Below are positions 24,193 to 32,090 of a stretch of DNA of 64,000 nt, piece by piece. The translations under genes and the position numbers were made by a program. The stretch spans positions 25,006 through 89,005 of the forward strand of contig NZ_HG315685.1 in NCBI RefSeq assembly GCF_000455365.1, read 5' to 3'. The notes below the pieces were generated by a model. That model did no database searches and was not told where the DNA came from. It was given only the letters and a program-made list of their open reading frames with translations. The stretch comes from Halopiger djelfimassiliensis. GTDB lineage: Archaea; Halobacteriota; Halobacteria; Halobacteriales; Natrialbaceae. Each line of letters begins with the position of its first letter. Position 1 is the first letter of the stretch.

Positions 24193-26643
24193 ATGGGGCT
24201 TTTGAGCCGGCTCACTCCGGACTTTATCCGGAAAAGTTACGCGGTGAAGTTCGGGATTGCCTTTCTTATCCTCGGATTATCGATCGGACTTATCGGAACG
24301 ATCGGGACCGGGCAAGTAACGAACGAAGTCGAAGAGATCGTCAACGGCGAGATACAGTCGACGGCCGAACAGGAGGCGAGCAACCTCGAGAACTGGGACG
24401 AGGAAAACCGCGGAACGATACAGGTACTCGCGGAGACGCCGGTGGTGCAATCGGGGGAGACGGAGGCGATCGACGACTATCTTGACGTCAACCAACTTCC
24501 GGAACAGGCGTTCCAGATCGACTACGTCGACACCGATTCCGGCGAGGTGTTGGCGTCGTCACCGCGCGATATCGAGTCGGTTTCCGAGTACGGGTTCCCT
24601 GCGGAGGATCGGCTTGCGGACCGGGAGCGGTTCGTGACGACGGAGTACACCTACGAAACCGACGCCCTGAGCCAGCCCGTAATCTCGTACGTGGAACCGG
24701 TCGACGGCGGTGACGATCGGGCACTCGTCTACACGGTCCGACTCAACGAGTACACGAGCGAGTTCGGGAGCTATGCAACCGCCGAGAACGTCGTTACGCT
24801 GGTCGTCAACGAGGACGAGCAGGTGATTTTCACCGACGAAAGCGACGCCGAGCTGTTCGCGGAGTACGACGACGCAAACGGCGTCGTCGCGGACGCTTTC
24901 AGTCTCGATGCCGGAATGGAACGGTCCGGATCGGCGACACACGCCACGCCGCCGTCGACGATCGTCGACGACGAGAACTACGGGTTCCCGAACGAGGAGT
25001 ACGTCGTCGGATACGAGAAGATGGAACTCGGTGACCGTGAGTGGGTTATGCTCGTGCACACGCCCACCGACGACGCGTACGGGTTCGTCGCGACCGTCGG
25101 CCGGTTCGGGACCCTCGCGACGCTGATCGGCGTGTTGGTAATCGGCGTCGTCGGCGTCGTCCTCGGACGGAACACGGCGACGGCGATCGATCGCCTGACG
25201 ACAAAGGCCGGACGGATGGAGGACGGCGATCTGGACGTCTCCTTCGAGACCGACCGGATCGACAACATCGGCCGCCTGTACACGGCGTTCGACTCGATGC
25301 AGACGGCCCTGCGCGAGCAGATCGACGAAGCCGAATCCGCCCGCGAAAACGCCGAACGGGCACGCAAGCGCGCCGAAAAGCTCAACAACCACCTCGAGCG
25401 GAAAGCCGACGAGTACAGCGGGGTCATGCAGGCCGCCGGGGACGGTGACTTTACCGTCCGGATGGATCCGGAGAGCGAAAACGAGGCGATGACCGCTATC
25501 GCCCGCGATTTCAACGAGATGATCGCCGCCATCGAGCGGACGACCGAGGAGGTCAAGGCGTTCGCACAGGAGGTCGCGACGGCCTCCGAACAGGTGACCG
25601 CCTCGAGCGAGGAGGTCCGGTCGGCCAGCGAACAGGTCTCCGAATCGGTCCAGCAGATTTCCGTCGGTGCACAGCGACAGAACGAGAGCCTCCAGTCGGC
25701 CTCGCAGGAGATGAACGCGCTCTCGACGACGACCGAAGAGATCGCGGCCTCCTCGAACGAGGTCGCAGACCTCGCCGAACGAACCGCCGAAACCGGTTCG
25801 AAGGGACGCGACGCCGCACAGGAGGCCATCGACGGCATGGAGACCGTCCTCGAGGAGTCGGACTCGGCGCTCGAAGAGATCGAAGCGCTCCACGAGGAGA
25901 TGCAGGAGATCGACGAACTCACCTCGTTCATCTCCGAAATCGCCGAGCAGACGAACATGATCGCGCTGAACGCCAACATCGAGGCCTCTCGGTCCCACGA
26001 TAGTTCCGCGAACGAGGGCTTTGGCGTCGTCGCGACCGAGGTCAAGGAGCTTTCCGAGGAGACGAAGGAAGCCGCCGACGCTATCGAGGAGATCGTCGAG
26101 GAAATTCAGGAGCAGACACGGACTGCCGTCACGCAGGTCAGAGGCACGACCCAGCAGGTCGAAGACCAGACCGTTCGCGTCGAGCAGGCCGTGGATGCGC
26201 TCACCCGGATCGCCGACTACGCACAGGAGACCAACACCGGCATTCAGGAGATCTCCGCGGCGACCCAGCAGCAGGCGGCCACGACGCAGGAAGTCGTTAC
26301 CATCGTCGACGAGGCGGCGACGATTTCGGAAGAGACGACCAGCGAGGCCGAAAGCGTCGCCGCAGCGGCGGAGGAACAGACCTCCGCGCTGAGCGAGGTC
26401 ACCGGCGCGGCCCAACAGCTGACCGATCAGTCGACGCGCCTGCTCGATATCCTCGACGAGTTCGAAACCGAAGCGACCACGGGCTCGGAACCCAGTGCGC
26501 TCGAGGGTGAATCCACCGACACCGCCGATCTCGTGGACGACGCGGAATCGCTCGCGGAGGCTACTGAACCCGAGGACGATACGGACCCGCTCGCGGACGA
26601 CACAGCACCCGAAGACGACGCAACGACGCGTAATCAGGACTGA
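24193..26643 (+). CDS. Methyl-accepting chemotaxis transducer (Htr)
   Basis: An 816-residue membrane receptor. TM1 is about residues 15-37 (FGIAFLILGLSIGLIGTIGT) and TM2 about 306-326 (LIGVLVIGVVGVVLG). Between them lies an extracellular sensor of about 265 residues, probably of the dCACHE type. Two HAMP-like units follow (after TM2, and near 411-456). The cytoplasmic signalling hairpin has its tip at EIAEQTNMIALNANIEASRS (near 580-600), with flanking Glu-rich methylation helices, and the C-terminus is a disordered acidic tail. It would signal through CheW/CheA to the archaellum, neither of which is in the window. ATG 24193 was chosen because the 55 codons open upstream are AT-rich and not protein-like. 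Confidence 0.92.
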   Translation: MGLLSRLTPDFIRKSYAVKFGIAFLILGLSIGLIGTIGTGQVTNEVEEIVNGEIQSTAEQEASNLENWDEENRGTIQVLAETPVVQSGETEAIDDYLDVNQLPEQAFQIDYVDTDSGEVLASSPRDIESVSEYGFPAEDRLADRERFVTTEYTYETDALSQPVISYVEPVDGGDDRALVYTVRLNEYTSEFGSYATAENVVTLVVNEDEQVIFTDESDAELFAEYDDANGVVADAFSLDAGMERSGSATHATPPSTIVDDENYGFPNEEYVVGYEKMELGDREWVMLVHTPTDDAYGFVATVGRFGTLATLIGVLVIGVVGVVLGRNTATAIDRLTTKAGRMEDGDLDVSFETDRIDNIGRLYTAFDSMQTALREQIDEAESARENAERARKRAEKLNNHLERKADEYSGVMQAAGDGDFTVRMDPESENEAMTAIARDFNEMIAAIERTTEEVKAFAQEVATASEQVTASSEEVRSASEQVSESVQQISVGAQRQNESLQSASQEMNALSTTTEEIAASSNEVADLAERTAETGSKGRDAAQEAIDGMETVLEESDSALEEIEALHEEMQEIDELTSFISEIAEQTNMIALNANIEASRSHDSSANEGFGVVATEVKELSEETKEAADAIEEIVEEIQEQTRTAVTQVRGTTQQVEDQTVRVEQAVDALTRIADYAQETNTGIQEISAATQQQAATTQEVVTIVDEAATISEETTSEAESVAAAAEEQTSALSEVTGAAQQLTDQSTRLLDILDEFETEATTGSEPSALEGESTDTADLVDDAESLAEATEPEDDTDPLADDTAPEDDATTRNQD

Positions 26644-26731
26644 CCGACGGCTGACGGCGGCCGTCGGGATCGCCAACGCTGTTTTCAAGCGGATTGTGGG
26701 AGAAAATCGCACGAAAACTGTTTCCGAGGCG

Positions 26732-27577
26732 TTATCCGAGGCGGAACCGGACCTCGATCCCGTCTGCAGCCGTGACTGCAATACCCGAATCCGTCTCGGT
26801 TACTGTAACCTGACTGGCAGCGAGTCGCTCGCGAAGTGCGTCGAGTGTCTGCGTGTCGGGAAGGATCACTTCGAACCAGGACAGCCCGCGACCGCTGACT
26901 GGCGCTGTTCGCTGGTGCCACGTGTTCGCCCCGATGTGATGGTGATACCCGCCGGCAGACACGAAGAACGCCCGTGGAGTGGTTGTTTGGACCTCGAACC
27001 CGAGGGTCTCAACGTAGCAGTCTCTGAACGTCTCAAGCGAGGAGACTTCGAGATGGACGTGTCCGATGTCCGTTCCCGGCGGTGCTCGGGTACTCCCGCC
27101 GGCAGCGGCATCGATACGCTCGAGATCGAGCGGCTCGGTACTGATCCGTACCCTGCCATCGTCGTCGACCGGCCACTCGTCGCGCGGGAAATCGCGGTAG
27201 ATCTCGACGCCGTTTCCCTCCGGATCCGTGAGATAGAGGGCCTCACTGACCGCGTGGTCGGAGGCCCCATCGAGTTGCCACTCGTTCCGGATCCGCCTCA
27301 GCGCGTCGCCAAGTGCCTCACGCGAGGGGACTCGGAACGCGTTGTGGTAGAGTCCCGTGCTCGACCCACGCCGCGGAGATGCATCCGCGCCCCCCTCGAG
27401 GACGAGGAGCGGCGTTTCATCGACGCCGAGAACCGCGGTGGTGTCGGAGCGGCGTTGCACACCGAGACCGACGATGTCCCGATAGAACTCCGTCACCTCC
27501 TCGAGGTCCGAAACCCGAAGTGCTGTCCGACCGATACGTGTTCCCTGTGGGAGGGCGTCCGGATCCATTTGTGTCAT
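26732..27577 (-). CDS. CatE-like catechol 2,3-dioxygenase (two VOC domains)
   Basis: A 281-residue protein of two vicinal-oxygen-chelate domains. The first opens IGRTALRVSDLEEVTEFY and has GLYHNAFRVPSR (His78) and DPEGNGVEIYRDFP (Glu125). The second opens IGHVHLEVSSLETFRDCY (His173, His175) and has SAGGYHHHIGANTW (His212-214). The length and motifs match Bacillus CatE, a thiol-dependent extradiol dioxygenase that cleaves catechols formed during quinone stress. The DoxX-family gene is immediately upstream in the same operon, 21 bp away. Activity on catechol is inferred from family and context. Confidence 0.85.
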   Translation of the reverse strand: MTQMDPDALPQGTRIGRTALRVSDLEEVTEFYRDIVGLGVQRRSDTTAVLGVDETPLLVLEGGADASPRRGSSTGLYHNAFRVPSREALGDALRRIRNEWQLDGASDHAVSEALYLTDPEGNGVEIYRDFPRDEWPVDDDGRVRISTEPLDLERIDAAAGGSTRAPPGTDIGHVHLEVSSLETFRDCYVETLGFEVQTTTPRAFFVSAGGYHHHIGANTWHQRTAPVSGRGLSWFEVILPDTQTLDALRERLAASQVTVTETDSGIAVTAADGIEVRFRLG

Positions 27578-27598
27578 ACTAGTACTGTGGGGTATCGG

Positions 27599-28069
27599 TC
27601 AGTGTCCCTCGACCGTGGAGCCAGCCGTCCGGCCCTCGGTGTCGAAAAGCGCACGGTCGACCGAGAGCGCTCCCGGCCCACTCGCGACGAGCGCGAGCGC
27701 GATCAGGCTTAGCGTGAGCGTCAATTCGATCCCGTTACTCGAGGTCGGATACCCGTTGGGGAGGTGGACCAATACTGTCGCGACGAGCATGTCGATGGCG
27801 ATCACTGCCCCCGTGATTCGGACAGCCAGACCGATCAGCAACGCGATCCCGCCGACGAGTTCGACGAGCCCGACACCCCATGCAGCGATCGTCGGCAGTG
27901 GAACGCCGACGCTCGCCAGAAAGCCCGCAAAGCCCGAGATTCCCATCGATTTCGGCCCGACCGCGAAGACTTTGCCGACGCCGGAGACGAACATCGGGAT
28001 TCCAAGCGCTAGTCGAACGAGTACCGGACTCCACTGCCCAGCCGTTTCGGGGAGTAGCTGACGTGACAT
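27599..28069 (-). CDS. DoxX-family membrane protein (CatD-like)
   Basis: A 156-residue protein with four hydrophobic helices: VRLALGIPMFVSGVGKVFAV, IAAWGVGLVELVGGIALLIG, ITGAVIAIDMLVATVLVHLP and LTLTLSLIALALVASGP. The GLVELVGG motif is typical of DoxX proteins. Its pairing with a CatE-like dioxygenase and a divergent HxlR regulator reproduces the Bacillus subtilis catDE-catR arrangement, where CatD is the DoxX-family member. The exact function of CatD is unclear; quinone or thiol redox in the membrane is the usual suggestion. Confidence 0.85.
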   Translation of the reverse strand: MSRQLLPETAGQWSPVLVRLALGIPMFVSGVGKVFAVGPKSMGISGFAGFLASVGVPLPTIAAWGVGLVELVGGIALLIGLAVRITGAVIAIDMLVATVLVHLPNGYPTSSNGIELTLTLSLIALALVASGPGALSVDRALFDTEGRTAGSTVEGH

Positions 28070-28080
28070 CGTCCGTGCGA

Positions 28081-28188
28081 TTACCCTTCCAACTCCGGCT
28101 TGCTGGCGGTCGTCTGTCCGTTCTGCTCGTCCGGTTTTCCGTTGTCGGTTGCGCCGGTCACGGCTACCGTTGCGGATTGTGGTTTCAT
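28081..28188 (-). CDS. Possible 35-residue leader peptide or remnant upstream of doxX
   Basis: ATG 28188 to TAA 28081 encodes MKPQSATVAVTGATDNGKPD followed by an Asp/Gln/Lys-rich tail. The start resembles the first strand of an NAD-binding fold (VAVTGATG), so this may be the remnant of a dehydrogenase or NmrA-like gene. It may also be a short independent gene, as it lies 11 bp from doxX on the same strand and directly behind the shared control region. The evidence is weak. Confidence 0.35.
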   Translation of the reverse strand: MKPQSATVAVTGATDNGKPDEQNGQTTASKPELEG

Positions 28189-28191
28189 TGT

Positions 28192-28252
28192 ATTACCTGA
28201 TTTGTTGCCAAACCCGCATATAGGTCAGGCAACAATAGTGTTACCAGGTAAT
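28192..28252. promoter_or_regulatory. Nested inverted repeats between the divergent hxlR and doxX genes
   Basis: The outer pair is ATTACCTG (28192-28199) and CAGGTAAT (28245-28252). The inner pair is TTGTTGCC (28202-28209) and GGCAACAA (28228-28235). Both are perfect, and a TATA-like GCATATAG lies between the inner arms. The right outer arm overlaps the hxlR start codon at 28251. This is a strong candidate operator through which the HxlR protein controls both itself and the doxX-catE operon. Confidence 0.6.
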
Positions 28253-28607
28253 GACGACCCAACCACCGGCGGACGACACTGTCGGCGACACCGCGGCCGA
28301 ACGACAAACTGCGGATATCTGCAACGTCGTGGGGGCGATCGGGGAGATCGGTTCGAAGTGGAAACTCATCGTCCTCCACGACCTGCGAGGCAGCGAAAAG
28401 CGGTTCAACGAACTCAAGCGATCCACGGGTGCGAGTTCGTATACCCTCTCGCGTGTCTTCGATGACCTGGAGGAGCACGGACTCGTCGAGAACCGAACGG
28501 AACTCGAGTCGCCGGTCGCAAGCTACTACGCTCTGACCGAGAAGGGAAGTGCACTCCGTCCCGTCTTCGAGGCCGTAGACGAGTGGGGTGAAAACTGGCT
28601 CGACTAG
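28251..28607 (+). CDS. HxlR-family (DUF24) winged-helix regulator
   Basis: A 118-residue protein. The HxlR core is clear: Cys24, then IGEIGSKWKLIVLHDLRGSE, RFNELKRSTGASSYTLSRVF as the recognition region, and ELESPVASYYALTEKGSALR as the wing. Cys24 lies 12 residues before KWK, the position of the redox-sensing cysteine in Bacillus YodB and CatR. Together with the divergent doxX-catE genes this suggests a repressor released by quinones or disulfide stress. Its start codon overlaps one arm of the putative operator, consistent with autoregulation. Confidence 0.88.
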   Translation: MTTQPPADDTVGDTAAERQTADICNVVGAIGEIGSKWKLIVLHDLRGSEKRFNELKRSTGASSYTLSRVFDDLEEHGLVENRTELESPVASYYALTEKGSALRPVFEAVDEWGENWLD

Positions 28608-29013
28608 GCGATCGAGCCGTTTCGACTGCCGGTGCGGTATCGCCGGCGACAGCGCGCTTTGCTGTCGCGACGAGGCGGTCCGTGATCCACAGATTCCGCT
28701 GGTGGTTCGGATGCCGGAGTGAGCCGTTCCCCTCGTCTCCGTCCGACCGCACTCTTTTCGACGGTCGGACGCAAGCAACGCTATCGGCTACGGCTGGTGT
28801 CGTGGCGTTCGCCTCGAAGCGTCGGGAAAACGGAGATGGGAGCTACGACGAAACGGCGTATCGAAGATGGGCCGACTCGAGTGCCCGAACCGCATGCTCT
28901 CGAATCGACGGCGTCGAGCGCCGGTGTCGTCCGGATCTCACCGGCGTGGTCGAACGGCGCACAACGACGGCACGTTCAAGCGGCGGGAGCGAGGTGGTTC
29001 GTGTCGCTCTCGC
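28608..29013. other. Intergenic region between convergent genes, with one hairpin
   Basis: About 400 bp between the 3' ends of hxlR and the thermosome gene. The only clear structure is a perfect 9-bp inverted repeat, GTCCGACCG (28741-28749) and CGGTCGGAC (28762-28770), with a T-containing 12-base loop; it may work as a terminator. No convincing coding frame is seen. Confidence 0.45.
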
Positions 29014-30690
29014 TTACATCATGCCGCCCATGCCGCCGCCCATACCGCCCATGCCGCCCATGCCGCCGGCACCGCCGGCGGGCATGTCTTCCTCGTCGTC
29101 GTCGTCGGAGACGGCGAGGTCGCCGGCGGCGATGACGTCGTCGATGCGCAGCAGCATGACGGCGGCTTCGGTGGCGGACTCGATGGCCTGGGTCTTCACG
29201 CGCAGCGGCTCGTAGACGCCTTCCTCGGCCATGTCGATGGTGTCGCCGGTGAAGGCGTCCAGTCCGGCGGCGGTGTCGCCGCCGTCGTGGTCGGCGCGGA
29301 GTTCGACCAGCGAGTCGATGGGGTCCAGCCCTGCGTTCTCGGCCAGCGTGCGCGGGATGACCTCGAGTGCGTCGGCGAAGGCCTCGACGGCGAGCTGTTC
29401 GCGGCCGCCGACGGAGTCGGCGTAGTCACGCAGCGCGAGCGAGAGGTTGACTTCGGGCGCGCCGCCGCCGGCGAGCACCTTGCCGTCCTCGATGGTCGTC
29501 CGGACCACGCCGAGCGAGTCCTCGATGGCGCGGTCGACCTCGTCGATGACGTGCTCGGTGCCACCGCGGAGGATCAGGGTGACGGCCTTTGCGTCCTCGA
29601 CGTCCTCGACGAAGATGCGCTGGTCGCCGGCGATCTCCTTCTGGGCGACGCTGCCGGCGAAGCCGAGGTGGTCCTCGGTGAGGTCGTCGACCGTCGAGAC
29701 GGGCCGGGCACCGGTCGCGCGGGCAAGCTGGGTCTGGTCGCTGGATTTGACCCGGCGGACGGCGATGATGCCCTCCTGAGCGAGGTAGTGCTGGGCCATG
29801 TCGTCGATGCCGCCGTCGACGAAGACGACGTCGGCACCGGCGTCGGCGATCGTCTCGGCCATCTCCTTGAGCTGCTGTTCCTCCTGTTCGAGGAACTGCT
29901 CGAGCTGTTCGGGGTCGGTGACGTTGACCTCGGCGTCGATCTCTGTCTCTTTGATCTCGAGATCGCCGTCGATGATCGCCACGTTGGCGTCCTCGGCGAA
30001 GTACGGCATGTTCTCGGAGACACGCTCCTTGTCGACGATGACGCCCTCGACGAGCTCGGAGTTCTCGATGGAGCCGCCGACGACCTTCTCGACTTTGATG
30101 TTGTCCGTGTCGACGCCGTCGTCGTCGGCGACGGACTGGACGGCATCGACGACGAGTCCCGCGAGCAGGTCGCGTGCGCTTTCGGCACCCTTGCCGGTCA
30201 TCGCCGTCGCGGCGATCTGTTCGAGGATGTCGGTGTCGTCCTCGTCGACGTCGATGGCGATCTCCTCGAGGGCCTCGGTGGCCTCCTCGGCGGCCTGTCG
30301 GTACCCCTGTGCGAGGGTGGTCGCGTGAATGTCCTGCTCGAGGAGGTCCTCGGCCTGACTGAGCAGTTCGCCGGCGACGACGACGGCGCTCGTGGTCCCG
30401 TCACCGACCTCGTCCTCCTGTGTCTCGGCGACTTCGACGATCATGTCGGCCGCCGGGTGATCGATGTCCATCTCCGAGAGGAGGGTGACGCCGTCGTTCG
30501 TGACGACGACGTTGCCCGTCGAGTCGACGAGCATCTTGTCCATCCCCTTCGGACCGAGCGTGGTCCGTACGGACTCGGCGACGGCCTTCCCGGCCTGAAC
30601 GTTCATCGATTGTGCGTCTTTGCCGGAGGTCCGCTGGCTGTCCTCCGAGAGGACGATGAGGGGCTGGTTGCCCATCTGCTGTTGTGCCAT
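29014..30690 (-). CDS. Thermosome subunit (group II chaperonin)
   Basis: A 558-residue protein. The equatorial ATP site has [33 protein letters not shown] and [15 protein letters not shown]. The apical domain is in the middle ([14 protein letters not shown]) and the C-terminal equatorial part has [17 protein letters not shown]. The tail ends in GGM repeats ([17 protein letters not shown]), typical of haloarchaeal CCT proteins whose tails line the cavity. It folds proteins in an eight- or nine-membered double ring; paralogous subunits elsewhere would complete a hetero-oligomer. ATG 30690 is preferred to GTG 30696. Confidence 0.97.
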   Translation of the reverse strand: MAQQQMGNQPLIVLSEDSQRTSGKDAQSMNVQAGKAVAESVRTTLGPKGMDKMLVDSTGNVVVTNDGVTLLSEMDIDHPAADMIVEVAETQEDEVGDGTTSAVVVAGELLSQAEDLLEQDIHATTLAQGYRQAAEEATEALEEIAIDVDEDDTDILEQIAATAMTGKGAESARDLLAGLVVDAVQSVADDDGVDTDNIKVEKVVGGSIENSELVEGVIVDKERVSENMPYFAEDANVAIIDGDLEIKETEIDAEVNVTDPEQLEQFLEQEEQQLKEMAETIADAGADVVFVDGGIDDMAQHYLAQEGIIAVRRVKSSDQTQLARATGARPVSTVDDLTEDHLGFAGSVAQKEIAGDQRIFVEDVEDAKAVTLILRGGTEHVIDEVDRAIEDSLGVVRTTIEDGKVLAGGGAPEVNLSLALRDYADSVGGREQLAVEAFADALEVIPRTLAENAGLDPIDSLVELRADHDGGDTAAGLDAFTGDTIDMAEEGVYEPLRVKTQAIESATEAAVMLLRIDDVIAAGDLAVSDDDDEEDMPAGGAGGMGGMGGMGGGMGGMM

Positions 30691-30717
30691 GGTCACTCGA
30701 TGGATTGATTGCTATTC

Positions 30718-30726
30718 TATATAAAA
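30718..30726 (-). promoter_or_regulatory. Core promoter of the thermosome gene
   Basis: On the minus strand the region reads CGAAAGTTTTATATAG, with the TATA element TTTTATATA about 28 bp before the start codon. A CGAA element just upstream of the TATA box is described for heat-shock promoters of Haloferax cct genes, and the same arrangement is visible here. Confidence 0.6.
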
Positions 30727-30901
30727 CTTTCGAGGATCTGCAAACCAACTCCCCCTACGGGGGCGTTGTACGGCGGTTCCGTCGCGGACGCGTTCCAACT
30801 ATTTATATCCAACTCGAGTTCGAAGTCGATGAGAATCGATCGCGGCTGGGGATGTCCGCGGGAATCGGCGGGCGAGCGGCGAGTCGGCTCCGACCGTCGG
30901 A

Positions 30902-31459
30902 TCAGGACTGGCCGCCGGGGAACCGGTGGTACTCCAGCCCCTGATGTTTCATCTCGTTGTGTTTCTCCTCGAGGAACGAGTAGACGGCACCGTGTGGCGC
31001 GCCGTCGAGGAGCATTTCGGCGGCGCTGCGGACGGCATCGACTTCCTGGGGTGCGCCGATGATCCCGAGCGTCGACCCGTAGATGACGACGTCGGCACCG
31101 GTTAGCTCTTCCATGAGTTCGCGGGTCCGGCCGCCTTCACCGATGAGCCGACCCTTCTTCCGTTTCATGTCGTTTTTGTTGCGCGAGGCGGCGTCGATGT
31201 CGACGACGTCGAACAGCATCATGTCGTCCTCGAGCAGTCGAAGCGCCTCGTCGGGCGAAAAGCCACGGCCGATCGCGCGGACGATCTCGGGACCTTTGAG
31301 GCCGCGAACGGGATCGCCGACGGTTTCGACCGCCACGGAGCCGTTCTCCGAGTCGATGTCGAGTCGCACCTCGGCTTCCGCCTCGATCTCGCGCATCGTC
31401 TCGCCGCCCTCGCCGATGAGAACGCCGATGCGGTCCTGCGGAATCTTCACGTGCTGCAT
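30902..31459 (-). CDS. Two-KH-domain RNA-binding protein (Pno1/Dim2-Krr1-like)
   Basis: A 185-residue protein with two KH modules: IPQDRIGVLIGEGGETMREI (GxxG-type loop GEGG) and KRKKGRLIGEGGRTRELMEE, and the joining segment IVRAIGRGFSPDEALRLLED, characteristic of archaeal Dim2/Krr1-like proteins. In archaea these associate with 16S rRNA maturation and with aIF2. The C-terminus (FLEEKHNEMKHQGLEYHR) is conserved in the group. ATG 31459 is preferred to a GTG two codons earlier. RIO1 kinase, another small-subunit factor, lies 4 kb away. Confidence 0.9.
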   Translation of the reverse strand: MQHVKIPQDRIGVLIGEGGETMREIEAEAEVRLDIDSENGSVAVETVGDPVRGLKGPEIVRAIGRGFSPDEALRLLEDDMMLFDVVDIDAASRNKNDMKRKKGRLIGEGGRTRELMEELTGADVVIYGSTLGIIGAPQEVDAVRSAAEMLLDGAPHGAVYSFLEEKHNEMKHQGLEYHRFPGGQS

Positions 31460-31562
31460 ACGCACTCACTATTCACTCGGTGAGGTTAAGGGCTTGGTCC
31501 GGCCGACGGCCGTCCGCTCGGGCGACGGATCCGCTTGCTTCGGCCCTTCGAGCGGTCCCGGC

Positions 31563-32066
31563 CTACTCGAGCACCGAGCGAAACCGCACCGATTCCGAGA
31601 GCGTCTCGACGATCGCGACCGTTCGGTGATCGTCGGGCGTCGGCGGGTAGTGTGCACCGGGGTTGAGTACCGTCGTCCGTCCTTCCTCGGCGAGTTCGCG
31701 TTCGTGGTGGTGCCCGTAACAGACGAAATCGTACGTCTCGGCGGCCGCCAGCGACTCGATTTCGGCCTTCGACTCGCCGTGGAGTACCGCGACCGAAAGC
31801 CCGTCGAACTCGAGGTCGGCGAAGCGACCGTGGAGCGTACTTTCGCCGCCGAGCGCGTCGAACGCCGACTCGAGGCCGGCGATCTCGCCGTCGTTGTTCC
31901 CGAGGACGCCGTGGACCTCGAACCCCCCGAAAGCGGACACCGTCGGCGGAGCGACGACGTCACCGCAGTGGACGACGACCTCGACGCCCTCCGCTTCGAA
32001 GATCTCGGCCGCCCGTTCGGCCGCCGCAACGTTGTCGTGGGTGTCGGCGATGATCCCGATGTGCAT
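31563..32066 (-). CDS. YfcE-type metallophosphoesterase
   Basis: A 167-residue single-domain phosphoesterase. Metal-binding motifs are complete: IADTHDN (residues 6-12), VVHCGDVV, GVLGNNDGE, VAVLHGES and CYGHHHERE, followed by NPGAHYP. YfcE/MJ0936-type enzymes hydrolyse phosphodiesters with Mn2+ or Ni2+; the physiological substrate is unknown. It lies between the KH-domain gene and trpS on the same strand, 24 bp from the end of trpS, so it may be transcribed with trpS. Confidence 0.88.
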   Translation of the reverse strand: MHIGIIADTHDNVAAAERAAEIFEAEGVEVVVHCGDVVAPPTVSAFGGFEVHGVLGNNDGEIAGLESAFDALGGESTLHGRFADLEFDGLSVAVLHGESKAEIESLAAAETYDFVCYGHHHERELAEEGRTTVLNPGAHYPPTPDDHRTVAIVETLSESVRFRSVLE

Positions 32067-32090
32067 ATCGAGTCGGGTGCGGGCGAGTCA

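Noticed and set aside
28867-30708. A 613-codon open frame antisense to the thermosome gene
   Set aside because: The Gly/Val/Asp-rich translation is a complement of the biased thermosome codons, with no domain pattern.
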